DNA of 64,000 bases from Rugamonas aquatica (GTDB taxonomy: Bacteria; Pseudomonadota; Gammaproteobacteria; Burkholderiales; Burkholderiaceae_D): assembly GCF_009380215.1 (NCBI RefSeq), contig NZ_WHUG01000008.1, positions 1 through 64,000 of the forward strand, given 5' to 3'. Of this stretch, positions 41,682 to 50,371 are shown piece after piece. Under the pieces are notes generated by a model. The model saw nothing but the letters and a program-made list of their open reading frames with translations. It did no database searches and was not told the origin of the DNA. Made by a program: the position numbers and the translations under genes. The number at the start of each line of letters is the position of its first letter. Within the stretch, counting starts at the first letter, position 1.

Positions 41682-42370
41682 TACTCCGCAAGCGTGCGGT
41701 CAATCGCCTGCTGGGATAAACGGTCCGCGTCACCATTGCGGTGGCGCGGCACCCAGCGCAGGCTGACCGCGCCCAGTGGCGCCATCAACGCCATCACGCG
41801 CTGCCGATGTTCCTCCAGGCCTTTCGCGCCACGGCCGGCCACCACTGCCTGCTCGCTCAAATTCACATCATTGACCACCACCTGGCTGTCGCCATGCACC
41901 ACCAGCCCTGTGGCGCCCAGCTGCCCGGCCGCCTCCAGCAATGCCGTCAACGCCAGATACTCCGCCTCGCCGCTGTTGCCGTAACCGGCGCGGCGGCTGA
42001 TCTCGACCCGCTCGCCGCCCGGCCCGCACAGCAGCGCACCTATGCCTATCTGTCCCGGATTCGGATGCGCGGAGCCGTCGAACCAGCCGCGCCAACCATC
42101 TGCAGCGGGCTGCATGCGCGCCGCCCGCTGTGCCAGTAGCCGCGCCTTCTCCGCGATCCTTGCCGAACGCCGTTCCTCATCGCGCAGGCGCAGCGCATCA
42201 CGCTCGGCCAGCAACTGCGGCAAGCCCTGCGCACCGGCCACCTGCACCAGCACCTGATGCAGCGCCACCGCCTCGCTCACATTCAAACGGACGGCCAAAC
42301 GACGAGCGGCCACGCGCTCGCCCTTGTAGGCGGCCGTGGCCAATACTTCGAATTCAATGTCGATCATCAA
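41657..42370 (-). CDS. RNase H-like protein with an N-terminal extension
   Basis: 237 residues. Residues ~93-225 form an RNase HI-like domain: GWFDGSAHPNPGQIGIGALL (Asp98), GEAEYLALTALLEA (Glu137) and VVHGDSQVVVNDV (Asp161), with a late WVPRHRNGDADRLS supplying the fourth acidic/His region. The first 90 residues are helical and Arg-rich. The last residues (YGFPPSRE) are encoded by the REP palindrome. It overlaps the upstream gene by 4 nt. It could be a real ribonuclease or a reverse-transcriptase-like RNase H homologue. Confidence 0.75.
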   Translation of the reverse strand: MMIDIEFEVLATAAYKGERVAARRLAVRLNVSEAVALHQVLVQVAGAQGLPQLLAERDALRLRDEERRSARIAEKARLLAQRAARMQPAADGWRGWFDGSAHPNPGQIGIGALLCGPGGERVEISRRAGYGNSGEAEYLALTALLEAAGQLGATGLVVHGDSQVVVNDVNLSEQAVVAGRGAKGLEEHRQRVMALMAPLGAVSLRWVPRHRNGDADRLSQQAIDRTLAEYGFPPSRE

Positions 42371-43119
42371 TCGCGGCGCGGGTTGTCCGGACGGCGGTCG
42401 TAGCGGTTAGGCACGCCGTCGCCGTCGCGATCGCGGTCGTAGCGGTTCGGGATGCCGTCGTGATCGCGGTCTCCGTGACCGCGTCCGTGTTCGCCCCGGT
42501 TGTCGTGACGGTCGTAGCGGTTGGGGATGCCGTCATGATCGCGGTCGCCGTACGGTCCTCGCTCCCAGCGCGCTTCCTCGCGCAGCCAGCGGCCGTCGCG
42601 TTGCACCCAGTGCGGTTGTGCGTACACATAGCCCGGCCGTGCCGAGATCCAGCTGCCGCCTATCCATTCGTGGCGGTTGCCGCGCCAGTCCCAGTAACCG
42701 GGAGCCCAGATGTAGCCGACACGCGGCCCGGGCACCGCCTCATAACGCGGCGGCGGTGGCGCGACGGTCACGTAGTCGACCCGCGCCGGAACTGAACTCA
42801 CCGTCACCCAGCCACCCGGGTCCAGGCGCCAGCCGCCGCCTTCGCGTATCCATTCGGCGCGGCGGTATTCGGCGCCGCGACGTTCATTTTCCCAGCGGCC
42901 GGCCAGCCAGACATGGCGATGACCGTCCCAGTTCCAGTAGCCAGGCGCCCAGACGTAACCGCGGCGCGGCGCCGGGATGCTTTCGAAGCGCGCAGGCGGT
43001 GGGGCATTGCCGATCACGACGCTGACGCCGACTTGTGCGGACGCGATGGCTGGAGCGAATGCTGCTGCGCTCAAGGCGAGCATGGCGGCAGCGTAGATGT
43101 TGTGCGAGCGCTTGATCAT
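42367..43119 (-). CDS. YXWGXW-repeat envelope protein with Asp-rich tail
   Basis: 250 residues, signal peptide MIKRSHNIYAAAMLALSAAAFAPAIASA. The body has the tryptophan/glycine repeats of YXWGXW proteins: YVWAPGYWNWDG, VWLAGRWE, YIWAPGYWDWRG, WIGGSWI. The C-terminus repeats DRDHDGIPNRYD two to three times, resembling calcium-binding thrombospondin-type-3 repeats (DxDxDG). Exported; role unknown, probably structural. Its stop overlaps the RNase H-like ATG. Confidence 0.8.
   Translation of the reverse strand: MIKRSHNIYAAAMLALSAAAFAPAIASAQVGVSVVIGNAPPPARFESIPAPRRGYVWAPGYWNWDGHRHVWLAGRWENERRGAEYRRAEWIREGGGWRLDPGGWVTVSSVPARVDYVTVAPPPPRYEAVPGPRVGYIWAPGYWDWRGNRHEWIGGSWISARPGYVYAQPHWVQRDGRWLREEARWERGPYGDRDHDGIPNRYDRHDNRGEHGRGHGDRDHDGIPNRYDRDRDGDGVPNRYDRRPDNPRRD
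42395..42546 (-). repeat. Direct repeats encoding DRDHDGIPNRYD units
   Basis: 38-nt copies at 42395-42432, 42434-42471 and 42509-42546; the last two differ at two positions only and the first is more diverged. They lie inside the coding sequence of the YXWGXW protein and encode its Asp-rich C-terminal units. Not a CRISPR array: only three copies, different spacers of 1 and 37 nt, all in frame. Confidence 0.75.
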
Positions 43120-43374
43120 GATGTGTTCTCCGTTTGCGCGTTCTGCTTCAACGCTTGAAACGAACTATAGCAAGCGGCACCGGAGGCTGGCTCCCAGAGA
43201 TGCAACTTTTTACATCTGACACAAAGCTGAGTGGAGTTGTGCGCGTTGGCGCACAGAGGAACTGCTGCAGGGGAAGGTAGTGCGGGCGGAGCTTGAAACG
43301 GCGCGAGGCTGTGTAAGGCTTCGCCTGTTACGCGGCAGGGTGGCGGCGCGTCCAGGCGAAGTGGTCTCGGGCGT

Positions 43375-43632
43375 TCAAATTTTGCTCGCAGTGGTGGTGT
43401 CGGCGGCCAGCACGGATTTGCCTTCGTCGATCAGCGACTGTTTTTTCTGTTCGGCGGTCAGGCGTTTTGCGGCGACGACCACGACTTGCATCCCTTTGGC
43501 GGCAGCTGGTGCGGTGTAGCTGGCTTGCACTGGCGCCGGCGTTGCGGTGGTGTCGTCGAGGACGTAGTTGGCGGCGCAGGCCAGGCCCAGGGTCACGACA
43601 AACAGGGCTTCGAAGTTTTTCAGGACGTTCAT
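43375..43632 (-). CDS. Small protein with N-terminal hydrophobic segment
   Basis: 85 residues. FEALFVVTLGLACAANYVL is a signal peptide or anchor; the rest is Ala/Thr/Pro-rich with LTAEQKKQSLIDEGKSV. No known family. GGAAG precedes the ATG (minus strand). The 255 nt on its right, up to the YXWGXW start, holds no gene I can support. Confidence 0.5.
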   Translation of the reverse strand: MNVLKNFEALFVVTLGLACAANYVLDDTTATPAPVQASYTAPAAAKGMQVVVVAAKRLTAEQKKQSLIDEGKSVLAADTTTASKI

Positions 43633-43855
43633 TTTGCTTCCTTTCGGTGGTTAAAAGTGTGTTTCGATGTGCTCACTTTATGCAAAGGCCCGTCCAGCCG
43701 CCACCGGATTGCGACGAGGTGCGTTTTTGGCGGTCCCAAATGCAGATAAACGCGATAAGACGATATCTTTTAGGCCATGGAATGCCACTGCGGCCGGGTT
43801 TTCCCGGGCCCTCCGCTAAGGCTGGGCAGATACCGACCACCAGCGCGAGGGGCTT

Positions 43856-46800
43856 ATGCCGCGATACATCACCACCATCCTGCAAGCCTGGGCCGAGCGC
43901 CGCCGCGCACGCCGCCGGCAAGCCAATCTGCGCGCCGGCATGAGCGGCCGTCCCGCGGTGCGGATCGTGCCGGCCTCGCATGCCGGACGCCGCCAGGTTG
44001 ACGCTGGCTGCGCCGCCAGTGGCGCGGCACAGCCAGCGGGCCGGCAGCGCGCCATGTGGATCGCGGTCGGCGCCGTTTGCGTGCTGGCAGGAGGTGGCGC
44101 GCTGATCGCCGGTCACGCCCGCCATCTGGCTGCGGCGACGGTCAGCACGCCGCAAGCCGTCAACAGCGTGCGCGCCGCCTATGCTTTCCAGTCCGCGCTG
44201 CCCGGCGCCGCCTTCACGGTGCCGGCGCAAGCGGGGATCGGCACCAGCATCCACCCCGGCGGCGCCTTGCTGGTAGCCGTCGGCATGCAGGCCGCGCCGC
44301 CGGTCCGCGTGGACCTGTGCACCCAGATGCGCAGCCCCACCGACGCTCGCCTGTTGCCGCTGCGGCTGGGCTACCGTTTCGACGACGTCAAGCGCTGGGT
44401 CAAGCGCAACGAGGAATCGAATGTCCAGATATCGCTGCGCAACGTGCTGCTGGTGGCCGACAGCGGCGCCGGTGCGGACGCCGTCCCTGAAATACAAATC
44501 GAAGGCACGGCCCGCGCCGACTTCGTCGATCCGCTGGGCGAGCCGCTGCGCCTGAGCTGGCGCAGCGCGCAGGCCGACACGCGCTGGATCAGCGACGCCA
44601 GCTTCGGCCAGGTCGAGCAGGGCGCCAGCGGCCAGGTGGCGCTGCGCCAGCAGGGATGGCTGCTGTGGGGCGCCGCCTCCGCGCTGCGCATCGAACGGCG
44701 CTCCAACGCCATGTGCCCCCAGGCCGGTGAGCTGGTGGTGCAGATGTACCGGCTGGCGCCACAGGACGCCGCATCGGCCAAAGCGCCTGCCAGTGCGCTC
44801 GTGGTGGCGTTCCCCGCGCGCGGCCGCGCGGTCGGCACCAATCTGGCAGCGGGTTCCTATCAAGTGCCGGCAGCCGCACCGGCGGCGCTGGAAGACCAGT
44901 CGCTGTTCGACGCACTGCAAGCACAGGGCCTGATCCGCCTGAACGCCGCCGGCGCAATCGAACTCGCCCCGCGCGATCTGCCTCAATGGCAGGCCGCCGG
45001 CGCCACCGAGCGCGTGGCCGAATTGGACAGCTGGAAGCAGGTCAAGCCCGGCGCCGCCACCCACAAACTCTTCAAGCGCCTGTACTACCAGGCAGACGGC
45101 GCCTACGTTCGCCAGCAGATCGACATCTACAACAGCGAGCGCCGCCTGCTGGCCTGGCGCGTGAAGGCCCCGGCAGGCACGGTCATGGACTGGAGTGCCA
45201 CCACCGGCAGCGACGCCGCATCGGGCAGCGCGCCGGCGATGGTCGCCATCACCAGCCAGATGCCGGTCGCCGCCTCGCGCCTGTTCGCATCGCTGCCGCA
45301 AGGCTGGCAGCCCTGGACCCGCGTGGCGCGCTGGCCGCAGGCGGCTGAAATGTCGGGCGCCCGTCCGGTGGTCCGCCTCAGCCTCTCGCTGCCGCGCGCA
45401 GCCGCCGGCGGCGAAGTGCTGCGGATGCTGCTGGCAGGCCGCGTCACCGGCACGGTCGGCGCCAGCGCGCAACTGACGCCCGCCTGCACCGGCCGCGCCT
45501 GTGCCAGCGATGCGGATGTCCAGCAGATCTCGCTGACGCTGCTGGCCGGCGCACGCGCCGTGCAGCTTACGGTGCAGCCGTTGGACTTCCATGCGCCGGA
45601 AGATCAGAAGTACCGCCACCTGCGCGTCGTCGGCGACCGCCTGGTGTGGCAGGCATTGTCGCCCGTCTCCGGCGATGCAGCGCCCGGCATGCCGCGTCCC
45701 GCCGCGCCGTCGCCGGTCCAGCTGGAAGACCGCAACGGCACGCTGCTGTGGGTCGACGGCGCGCCGACCCAGCCAGCCATCGAAGCCGGCCTGGCGCCGC
45801 TGCTTGGCGTCAGCGGCGACCACGCCAACAGCGTGGCGGGCATGCTGGCGCGCCTGCCCGCATCCGACGCCACCGTCTCGCGCGCATCCGGCGCGGCGGT
45901 CGGCGCGCGCCTGACGCTGGACCTGCCGCTGCAGGCCCTGAGCCAGCGGGTGCTGGACTGCATCGGCATGCATCGCGGCCGCTGGGACGGCAAGGCCTGC
46001 AACGGCGCGCAGCCGGCGCCGGAAGGTCGCCACGCGGGCCTGGTCATCCTCGACACCGAAACCGGCGACGTGCTGGCCGCCGCCGGCGCCGGTGCGGGCG
46101 AGGTCAGCGCCGCTAACTGGGCCGAGGTGCGCGACTTCGACCGCACCAGTCCCGCGCGCAGCCCGCTGCGACTGCCCGCCTTGCAGCACGACGGCGGCGC
46201 GCATCAAAGCCCCGGTTCGACCTTCAAGGTGGTCAGCGCGCTGGGCCTGGAGCTGGCCGCCAAGAGCGATCCGCAGATCGACGCGCTGCTGGGCGGCATG
46301 CCGCTGCCCGCCATCAACCGCCTGGCGCAGCAGCGCGGCTTCGGCTTCCAGACCGACGCCGCCAGCTATCCGCTCAATCCGCGCCTGGCCCACATCACCA
46401 ACTATCACGAGCAAAGCCTGGACCGCCGCGCGCAGGAAGGCCGGCTTGGACTGGCGCAGGCGCTGACTTACAGCCTCAATACCTGGTTCGCCTGGTCCGG
46501 CGAATTGAGCGACCATAGCCTGTTCGGCCGCGCCGACGGCGGCGCCCCCGATCTGCAGGCGCTCGACGCCGATGCGCTGGACTCCGTGCGCCCCATCGTC
46601 GCCGCCGCACACCGCCTCGGCTTCGAACAGACGCTGCGCCTGGACGGCGGCCTGCTGCCGGCCGATTTCAACTGGCGCAGCTGGGACGCGCTGCAGGCGA
46701 CGCCGGCCCACATCGACCCGATCCACACGCGCCACGAACTGCGCCAGATGTCGATCGGCCTGCGCATGCAGGTGACGCCGCTGCAAATGGCGCTGGCCGC

Positions 46801-47218
46801 CGCTGCGGTCGGGCAGGGCAAGGTGGTGGCGCCGCGCATGCTGCTGTCGCTGGGCCGCAGCAACAGCGTGGTGCCGGACATGAAACCGGTCGGCATCCGC
46901 CTGGACCGCATCCGCGCCGGCATGAAAGGCGTGATCGATGTCGGCACCGGCGCCGGCGCGTTCGGCGGCGCGGCGCTGGCGGGCGTGCGGCCCGGCCTGT
47001 ACGGCAAGACCGGCACCGCGCCCAGCGGCGACGACACGGCCACGGTCTGGTTCACCGGCTGGCTGGAGCCGGGCAGCCTGCCCGGCCAGACGCACCGGCT
47101 GGCGATGGCGGCCTTCGTCAGCCACTCGGGCGTCACCGGCGGCGAGCACGCGGCGCCAGTGCTGGCGGCGGTGCTGTCCACGCTGGCGTCGCAGAACCGC
47201 GAACAGAAGGAGAAATAG
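43856..47218 (+). CDS. Large penicillin-binding transpeptidase-domain protein
   Basis: 1120 residues. One N-terminal membrane helix (MWIAVGAVCVLAGGGALIAGHA, ~65-86) then a long periplasmic region. The transpeptidase motifs are SPGSTFK (Ser788, Lys791), TYSLNTW (Ser873, Asn875) and YGKTGT (Lys1051). No glycosyltransferase domain was seen; residues ~90-700 are unrecognised and lack known motifs. Length and insert make it unlike class A or B PBPs; it may be an acylation-competent cell-wall enzyme or a beta-lactam sensor. GAGG lies before the ATG. It opens the run of same-strand genes leading to the kinase gene. Confidence 0.8.
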   Translation: MPRYITTILQAWAERRRARRRQANLRAGMSGRPAVRIVPASHAGRRQVDAGCAASGAAQPAGRQRAMWIAVGAVCVLAGGGALIAGHARHLAAATVSTPQAVNSVRAAYAFQSALPGAAFTVPAQAGIGTSIHPGGALLVAVGMQAAPPVRVDLCTQMRSPTDARLLPLRLGYRFDDVKRWVKRNEESNVQISLRNVLLVADSGAGADAVPEIQIEGTARADFVDPLGEPLRLSWRSAQADTRWISDASFGQVEQGASGQVALRQQGWLLWGAASALRIERRSNAMCPQAGELVVQMYRLAPQDAASAKAPASALVVAFPARGRAVGTNLAAGSYQVPAAAPAALEDQSLFDALQAQGLIRLNAAGAIELAPRDLPQWQAAGATERVAELDSWKQVKPGAATHKLFKRLYYQADGAYVRQQIDIYNSERRLLAWRVKAPAGTVMDWSATTGSDAASGSAPAMVAITSQMPVAASRLFASLPQGWQPWTRVARWPQAAEMSGARPVVRLSLSLPRAAAGGEVLRMLLAGRVTGTVGASAQLTPACTGRACASDADVQQISLTLLAGARAVQLTVQPLDFHAPEDQKYRHLRVVGDRLVWQALSPVSGDAAPGMPRPAAPSPVQLEDRNGTLLWVDGAPTQPAIEAGLAPLLGVSGDHANSVAGMLARLPASDATVSRASGAAVGARLTLDLPLQALSQRVLDCIGMHRGRWDGKACNGAQPAPEGRHAGLVILDTETGDVLAAAGAGAGEVSAANWAEVRDFDRTSPARSPLRLPALQHDGGAHQSPGSTFKVVSALGLELAAKSDPQIDALLGGMPLPAINRLAQQRGFGFQTDAASYPLNPRLAHITNYHEQSLDRRAQEGRLGLAQALTYSLNTWFAWSGELSDHSLFGRADGGAPDLQALDADALDSVRPIVAAAHRLGFEQTLRLDGGLLPADFNWRSWDALQATPAHIDPIHTRHELRQMSIGLRMQVTPLQMALAAAAVGQGKVVAPRMLLSLGRSNSVVPDMKPVGIRLDRIRAGMKGVIDVGTGAGAFGGAALAGVRPGLYGKTGTAPSGDDTATVWFTGWLEPGSLPGQTHRLAMAAFVSHSGVTGGEHAAPVLAAVLSTLASQNREQKEK

Positions 47219-47318
47219 CCTTGTAAACGGGATAATGAAATCGCCGCTTTTGTGGCATGATTTTGAGGCGTCCGCCATAGCGCGCTTATTTTCGTTTTTC
47301 TATTATTGACAGGACTGT

Positions 47319-48671
47319 ATGCGCTTGCCAGGAACCCGCTATCAGGAGCACGGCTGGGAACAGGTGCGCAAATTGCTCGGACACTGCTCGCTGCAGGCAT
47401 TCCGGCAGCTTGAGATGCACCAGCTGCTCGACCCCGGGCAGCACGCACCGCTGCTCGACAGCTATACCGATGCGGTAGCCGCAGCGCTGCGCGCGGGCGC
47501 GCGCTCGGCGCGCGCCGAGGCCGAGGGCAACAGCTATGGCGACAGCGTGTACGAGCTGTCGCTTAGCCTGTTGTTCGAACTTCAGGCGCAGCCGTCGTTC
47601 TGGCTGGCGTTTGTCGCCGCCGTCGCCGCCGAGCATGCGCGCAGCGGCGCCTTCTGGCTCGATGCCGCCGCCGAGGGCGTGATGCGCAAGAAGGTCAACG
47701 ATATGTACGCCGGCCTGCGCGACAAGGTCGACGCCGACAGCTACATCGCCACCACGGGGCGCGACTGCTCGCCCAACAAAATCTACACCTACCGCATGCT
47801 CGACACCGCGTATCGCGAGATCGCCGGCCTGTTCGCAGACTGGCGGCAGCATGCGGGGCAGGTGGGCGCGATCCTCGGGCGTCCGCTGGATGGCAGCCCG
47901 ATCGAGGTGCGGCAGATGAAGTCCATCGGCGGCTGCAAGGCGGAGTGGATCATCCGCTGGAGCGAGTCGCAGGAGCGCTACGCCGGTTCGCCGGGGCCGC
48001 TGCATACGCGCTCCAAGCGTTTCGCCAGCCTGAAAAACAGTCCCGATAAAATCGCGGCGATGCTGGCGGAGATCGGCGATTATGAGGAGCTGTCCGCAAA
48101 TATGGACCGGGCCGACGACTGGCAGGGCGATGCCGGCGAGGCAGCCCTGTGGCTGGAAGACTACTGGCGCGTGATCGGCGAGTCCGAGCAGCTGGAGGCG
48201 CACGGCGGCCAGCAGGACGAGGACCGTATCCTGCCCGAACCTGCGGTGGACGAGGCGCCTGGCGACGCGGACGAGGACGATGAGGGTGGCGCCGCCACGG
48301 CGTCGTCGGAGCCTGATGCACGCGACTTGGCGCATGATCTGGCGGCCGAACAGGCGCTGGCCGGAACGCTTTCCCTGCCCCCCCGCTATCTTGAATTGGC
48401 GCGGTCTGCGCAGGAATCCGGAAGTTGGGCGCTGCGCATATTGAGCTCGGAGTCGCTGCCGATCCGGCTGGCCGTGTACCAGAAACTGCTCGGCGTCGCG
48501 GACGACACCTATCCCGACGACTGGCTGGACCCCGCCACCGGCGAGCTGCCGACCTTGCAGCAACTGGCGGCGTTGGACCAGATTTCGATGCCGACGCTGC
48601 GCAAGCGTCGCAACGAAGCGATCGACAAGCTGCACGCGGCCAATACCGGCAAGGGCCAGGCCGCGCAATGA
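47319..48671 (+). CDS. Unrecognised 450-residue protein
   Basis: Soluble; N-terminal half helical (YQEHGWEQVRKLLGHCSLQA…), acidic stretch around residues 300-330 (EAPGDADEDDEGG), then a helical C-terminal part ending LPTLQQLAALDQISMPTLRKRRNEAIDKLHA, which hints at a DNA- or partner-binding helix. No family is recognised. It lies between the transpeptidase and the following genes and overlaps the next gene's possible ATG (48668). Confidence 0.65.
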   Translation: MRLPGTRYQEHGWEQVRKLLGHCSLQAFRQLEMHQLLDPGQHAPLLDSYTDAVAAALRAGARSARAEAEGNSYGDSVYELSLSLLFELQAQPSFWLAFVAAVAAEHARSGAFWLDAAAEGVMRKKVNDMYAGLRDKVDADSYIATTGRDCSPNKIYTYRMLDTAYREIAGLFADWRQHAGQVGAILGRPLDGSPIEVRQMKSIGGCKAEWIIRWSESQERYAGSPGPLHTRSKRFASLKNSPDKIAAMLAEIGDYEELSANMDRADDWQGDAGEAALWLEDYWRVIGESEQLEAHGGQQDEDRILPEPAVDEAPGDADEDDEGGAATASSEPDARDLAHDLAAEQALAGTLSLPPRYLELARSAQESGSWALRILSSESLPIRLAVYQKLLGVADDTYPDDWLDPATGELPTLQQLAALDQISMPTLRKRRNEAIDKLHAANTGKGQAAQ

Positions 48672-48682
48672 AGGAGAACGAA

Positions 48683-49267
48683 TTGAAATCAGCACACGAT
48701 GAGCAAGAAGCGCGGCTGCGGGAGCGCCTGCTGCTGGGCCGCGCCGTGCCGGGCGACCGGCTGATGCTGGCCGATGCCACGCTGCTGGCGGCGCTCGACG
48801 GCAGCCGGGTGCTGACGCCGAACGAGCGGCAGGCGCTATCGGCCTCGCCGTTGACGCTGCGGCGCTTCCGGCAGTTGTCGCTGGAGCGGCAGGCCGCGTC
48901 GGCGCAATCGCCGCAGGCGGCCAACGACCCGGTATGGACCGGCAGCAGCGGCATGCTGCGCGCGGCCGCCACGGCCACGGCGCTGGAATCGCTGTCGACC
49001 GACGACGACTGCTGGACGCTGCACTTCCTGCCGCAAGGCGAGGGCTGGCAGGTGATCCTGGGTTTGTCGGCGGAGGCGCCGTTTGCCGCGCGCCTGCTGC
49101 GTGAGCATGTGATGGTGCGCGTGATTGACGGCGGCGGCGCGATCATTTTGCAGGGGCGTCTGGATGCGGATGGCGAGTGCGAATGCAACTGGCCCTTCGT
49201 CACGCCGCCGGCGCGGCACTTCCAGATGTACGGCGCGGGTTTCGCCGTCGAGCCGGTGACGCTTTAG
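48683..49267 (+). CDS. Unrecognised 194-residue protein
   Basis: The best start is TTG 48683: a perfect AAGGAG (48671-48676) sits 6 nt upstream. An in-frame ATG at 48668 overlaps the preceding stop but lacks its own ribosome-binding site. Sequence: charged N-terminal helix, AVPGDRLMLADATLLAALDG, a Pro/Gln-rich linker and a beta-rich C-terminus (VMVRVIDGGGAIILQGRLDADG). No known family. The AVPGDR motif also occurs near the end of the gene two positions downstream. Confidence 0.6.
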   Translation: MKSAHDEQEARLRERLLLGRAVPGDRLMLADATLLAALDGSRVLTPNERQALSASPLTLRRFRQLSLERQAASAQSPQAANDPVWTGSSGMLRAAATATALESLSTDDDCWTLHFLPQGEGWQVILGLSAEAPFAARLLREHVMVRVIDGGGAIILQGRLDADGECECNWPFVTPPARHFQMYGAGFAVEPVTL

Positions 49268-49270
49268 ACC

Positions 49271-50371
49271 ATGGGCATATTTTCCCTGCGCCGCAAACTG
49301 GCCGCCGATACGGGCGGTCTGGGAACCAGCTTGATCGCGTTGAGGCTGGAGGCGGGGGATGTTGCGCCGGTTCATAGCACGGTGGTGGTGTTCAATGCGG
49401 GCGGCCATGCGCGTAGGGCGGCGGCGGGGAAGGTGGCGTGCGAGCCGGGCGAGATGGCTGTGTGTTTTCATCCGGGGCCGTACACGATGCATCTGACGCC
49501 GTTCGCGGCGGCGCCGGAATGGGCGCTGCGGCTGCGGTTTGTCGTCGATGTCGCCAATCCGCGCGTCGAGCAGCAGCGTTTTGATTTATACCTTTACAGC
49601 GAGATGGCGGAGCGGCTCGATGTCACGGCGTTCCGCGCATCGGCGCAGTCGGCGCTGCAAATCGAGCTGGCCCAGGGCGCGCTGGATCTGCCGCCCTGCA
49701 CCTCGCTCGAAGAGTGGCACGCCTTCCGTGCCGGGCTCAATCAGCTGATGTACACGCGCTTTGGCGTGACGGTGGACGACTGCGTGCCGGTCGATTTGGG
49801 CGATCAGATCGATTTCGCCGATGTGCTGAAAGCCCGCGCCACCGAGGAAGCCGCCGCCATCGCCGTCTCTGCCGCCATTGCCGCGCCTCCGCCCGACCAG
49901 CCATCGATGGCCCCGGTGACACCGGCTGGCGCCACACGGCCCGACGCCGCGCCGGCAACCGCAAGGCAGGACGCGTTCGGCCTGCGCCGCCTGTTCCTTG
50001 AACTGCCAAGCCTGAGCGGCGGCCTGCGTGTGCTGGTCCTGCCGGACGGTCTGCCAGTCTTCCAGCAGCACCAGGCCCTATTGCTGCGCCTCGGCATGGC
50101 CGCGTTGAACGTCAACACCATGCCCTCGCTGGCCTGGGCCGCACCCGACCAGCCGCTGCCGCATGAGGAGCAGGCACGCCGCACCGGCCAGACCCTGCTC
50201 GCTGTGCAGGCGCTGGACGAAGCCTGGGCGCTGCTGGCCCGCCTGCAGCTTGCCGCCCATGTCCAATGGCCAGGGCTGCTGGACGAAGCAGACCGTATCT
50301 GCGCCAACCTGGAAACGGGCCTTGCCTTCCGCCGCGCCCCGTACGCGCCCCGCACGGAGCCAACGCTATGA
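49271..50371 (+). CDS. Unrecognised protein with SPFH-like N-terminal half
   Basis: 366 residues from ATG 49271, 3 nt after the preceding stop. N-terminal half is beta-rich (VVVFNAGGHARRAAAGKV, PEWALRLRFVVDVANPRVEQ) and ends RFDLYLYSEMAERLDVTAF…ALQIELAQG…LMYTRFGVTVDDCV, the pattern of an SPFH/band-7 domain, where a short helix pair precedes a final strand. The C-terminal half (after a Pro/Ala linker) is unrecognised. It may be a paralogue of the zinc-ribbon protein two genes downstream. The SPFH call is by pattern only. Confidence 0.55.
   Translation: MGIFSLRRKLAADTGGLGTSLIALRLEAGDVAPVHSTVVVFNAGGHARRAAAGKVACEPGEMAVCFHPGPYTMHLTPFAAAPEWALRLRFVVDVANPRVEQQRFDLYLYSEMAERLDVTAFRASAQSALQIELAQGALDLPPCTSLEEWHAFRAGLNQLMYTRFGVTVDDCVPVDLGDQIDFADVLKARATEEAAAIAVSAAIAAPPPDQPSMAPVTPAGATRPDAAPATARQDAFGLRRLFLELPSLSGGLRVLVLPDGLPVFQQHQALLLRLGMAALNVNTMPSLAWAAPDQPLPHEEQARRTGQTLLAVQALDEAWALLARLQLAAHVQWPGLLDEADRICANLETGLAFRRAPYAPRTEPTL

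Noticed and set aside
39625..41736. Long minus-strand frame opposite cheW and mcp
   Set aside because: Shadow frame. Its N-terminal SMDSRLRGND is merely the translated REP palindrome.
42395..42546. CRISPR-like direct repeats
   Set aside because: Only three copies, unequal spacing, all coding for Asp-rich units of one protein.
43673..47278. Very long minus-strand open frame opposite the transpeptidase gene
   Set aside because: It is the mirror of a high-GC gene; the plus-strand frame has all PBP motifs and the mirror has none.
47306..47311. TTGACA as a -35 box
   Set aside because: It lies 8 nt before the start codon, so a -10 would be inside the gene.
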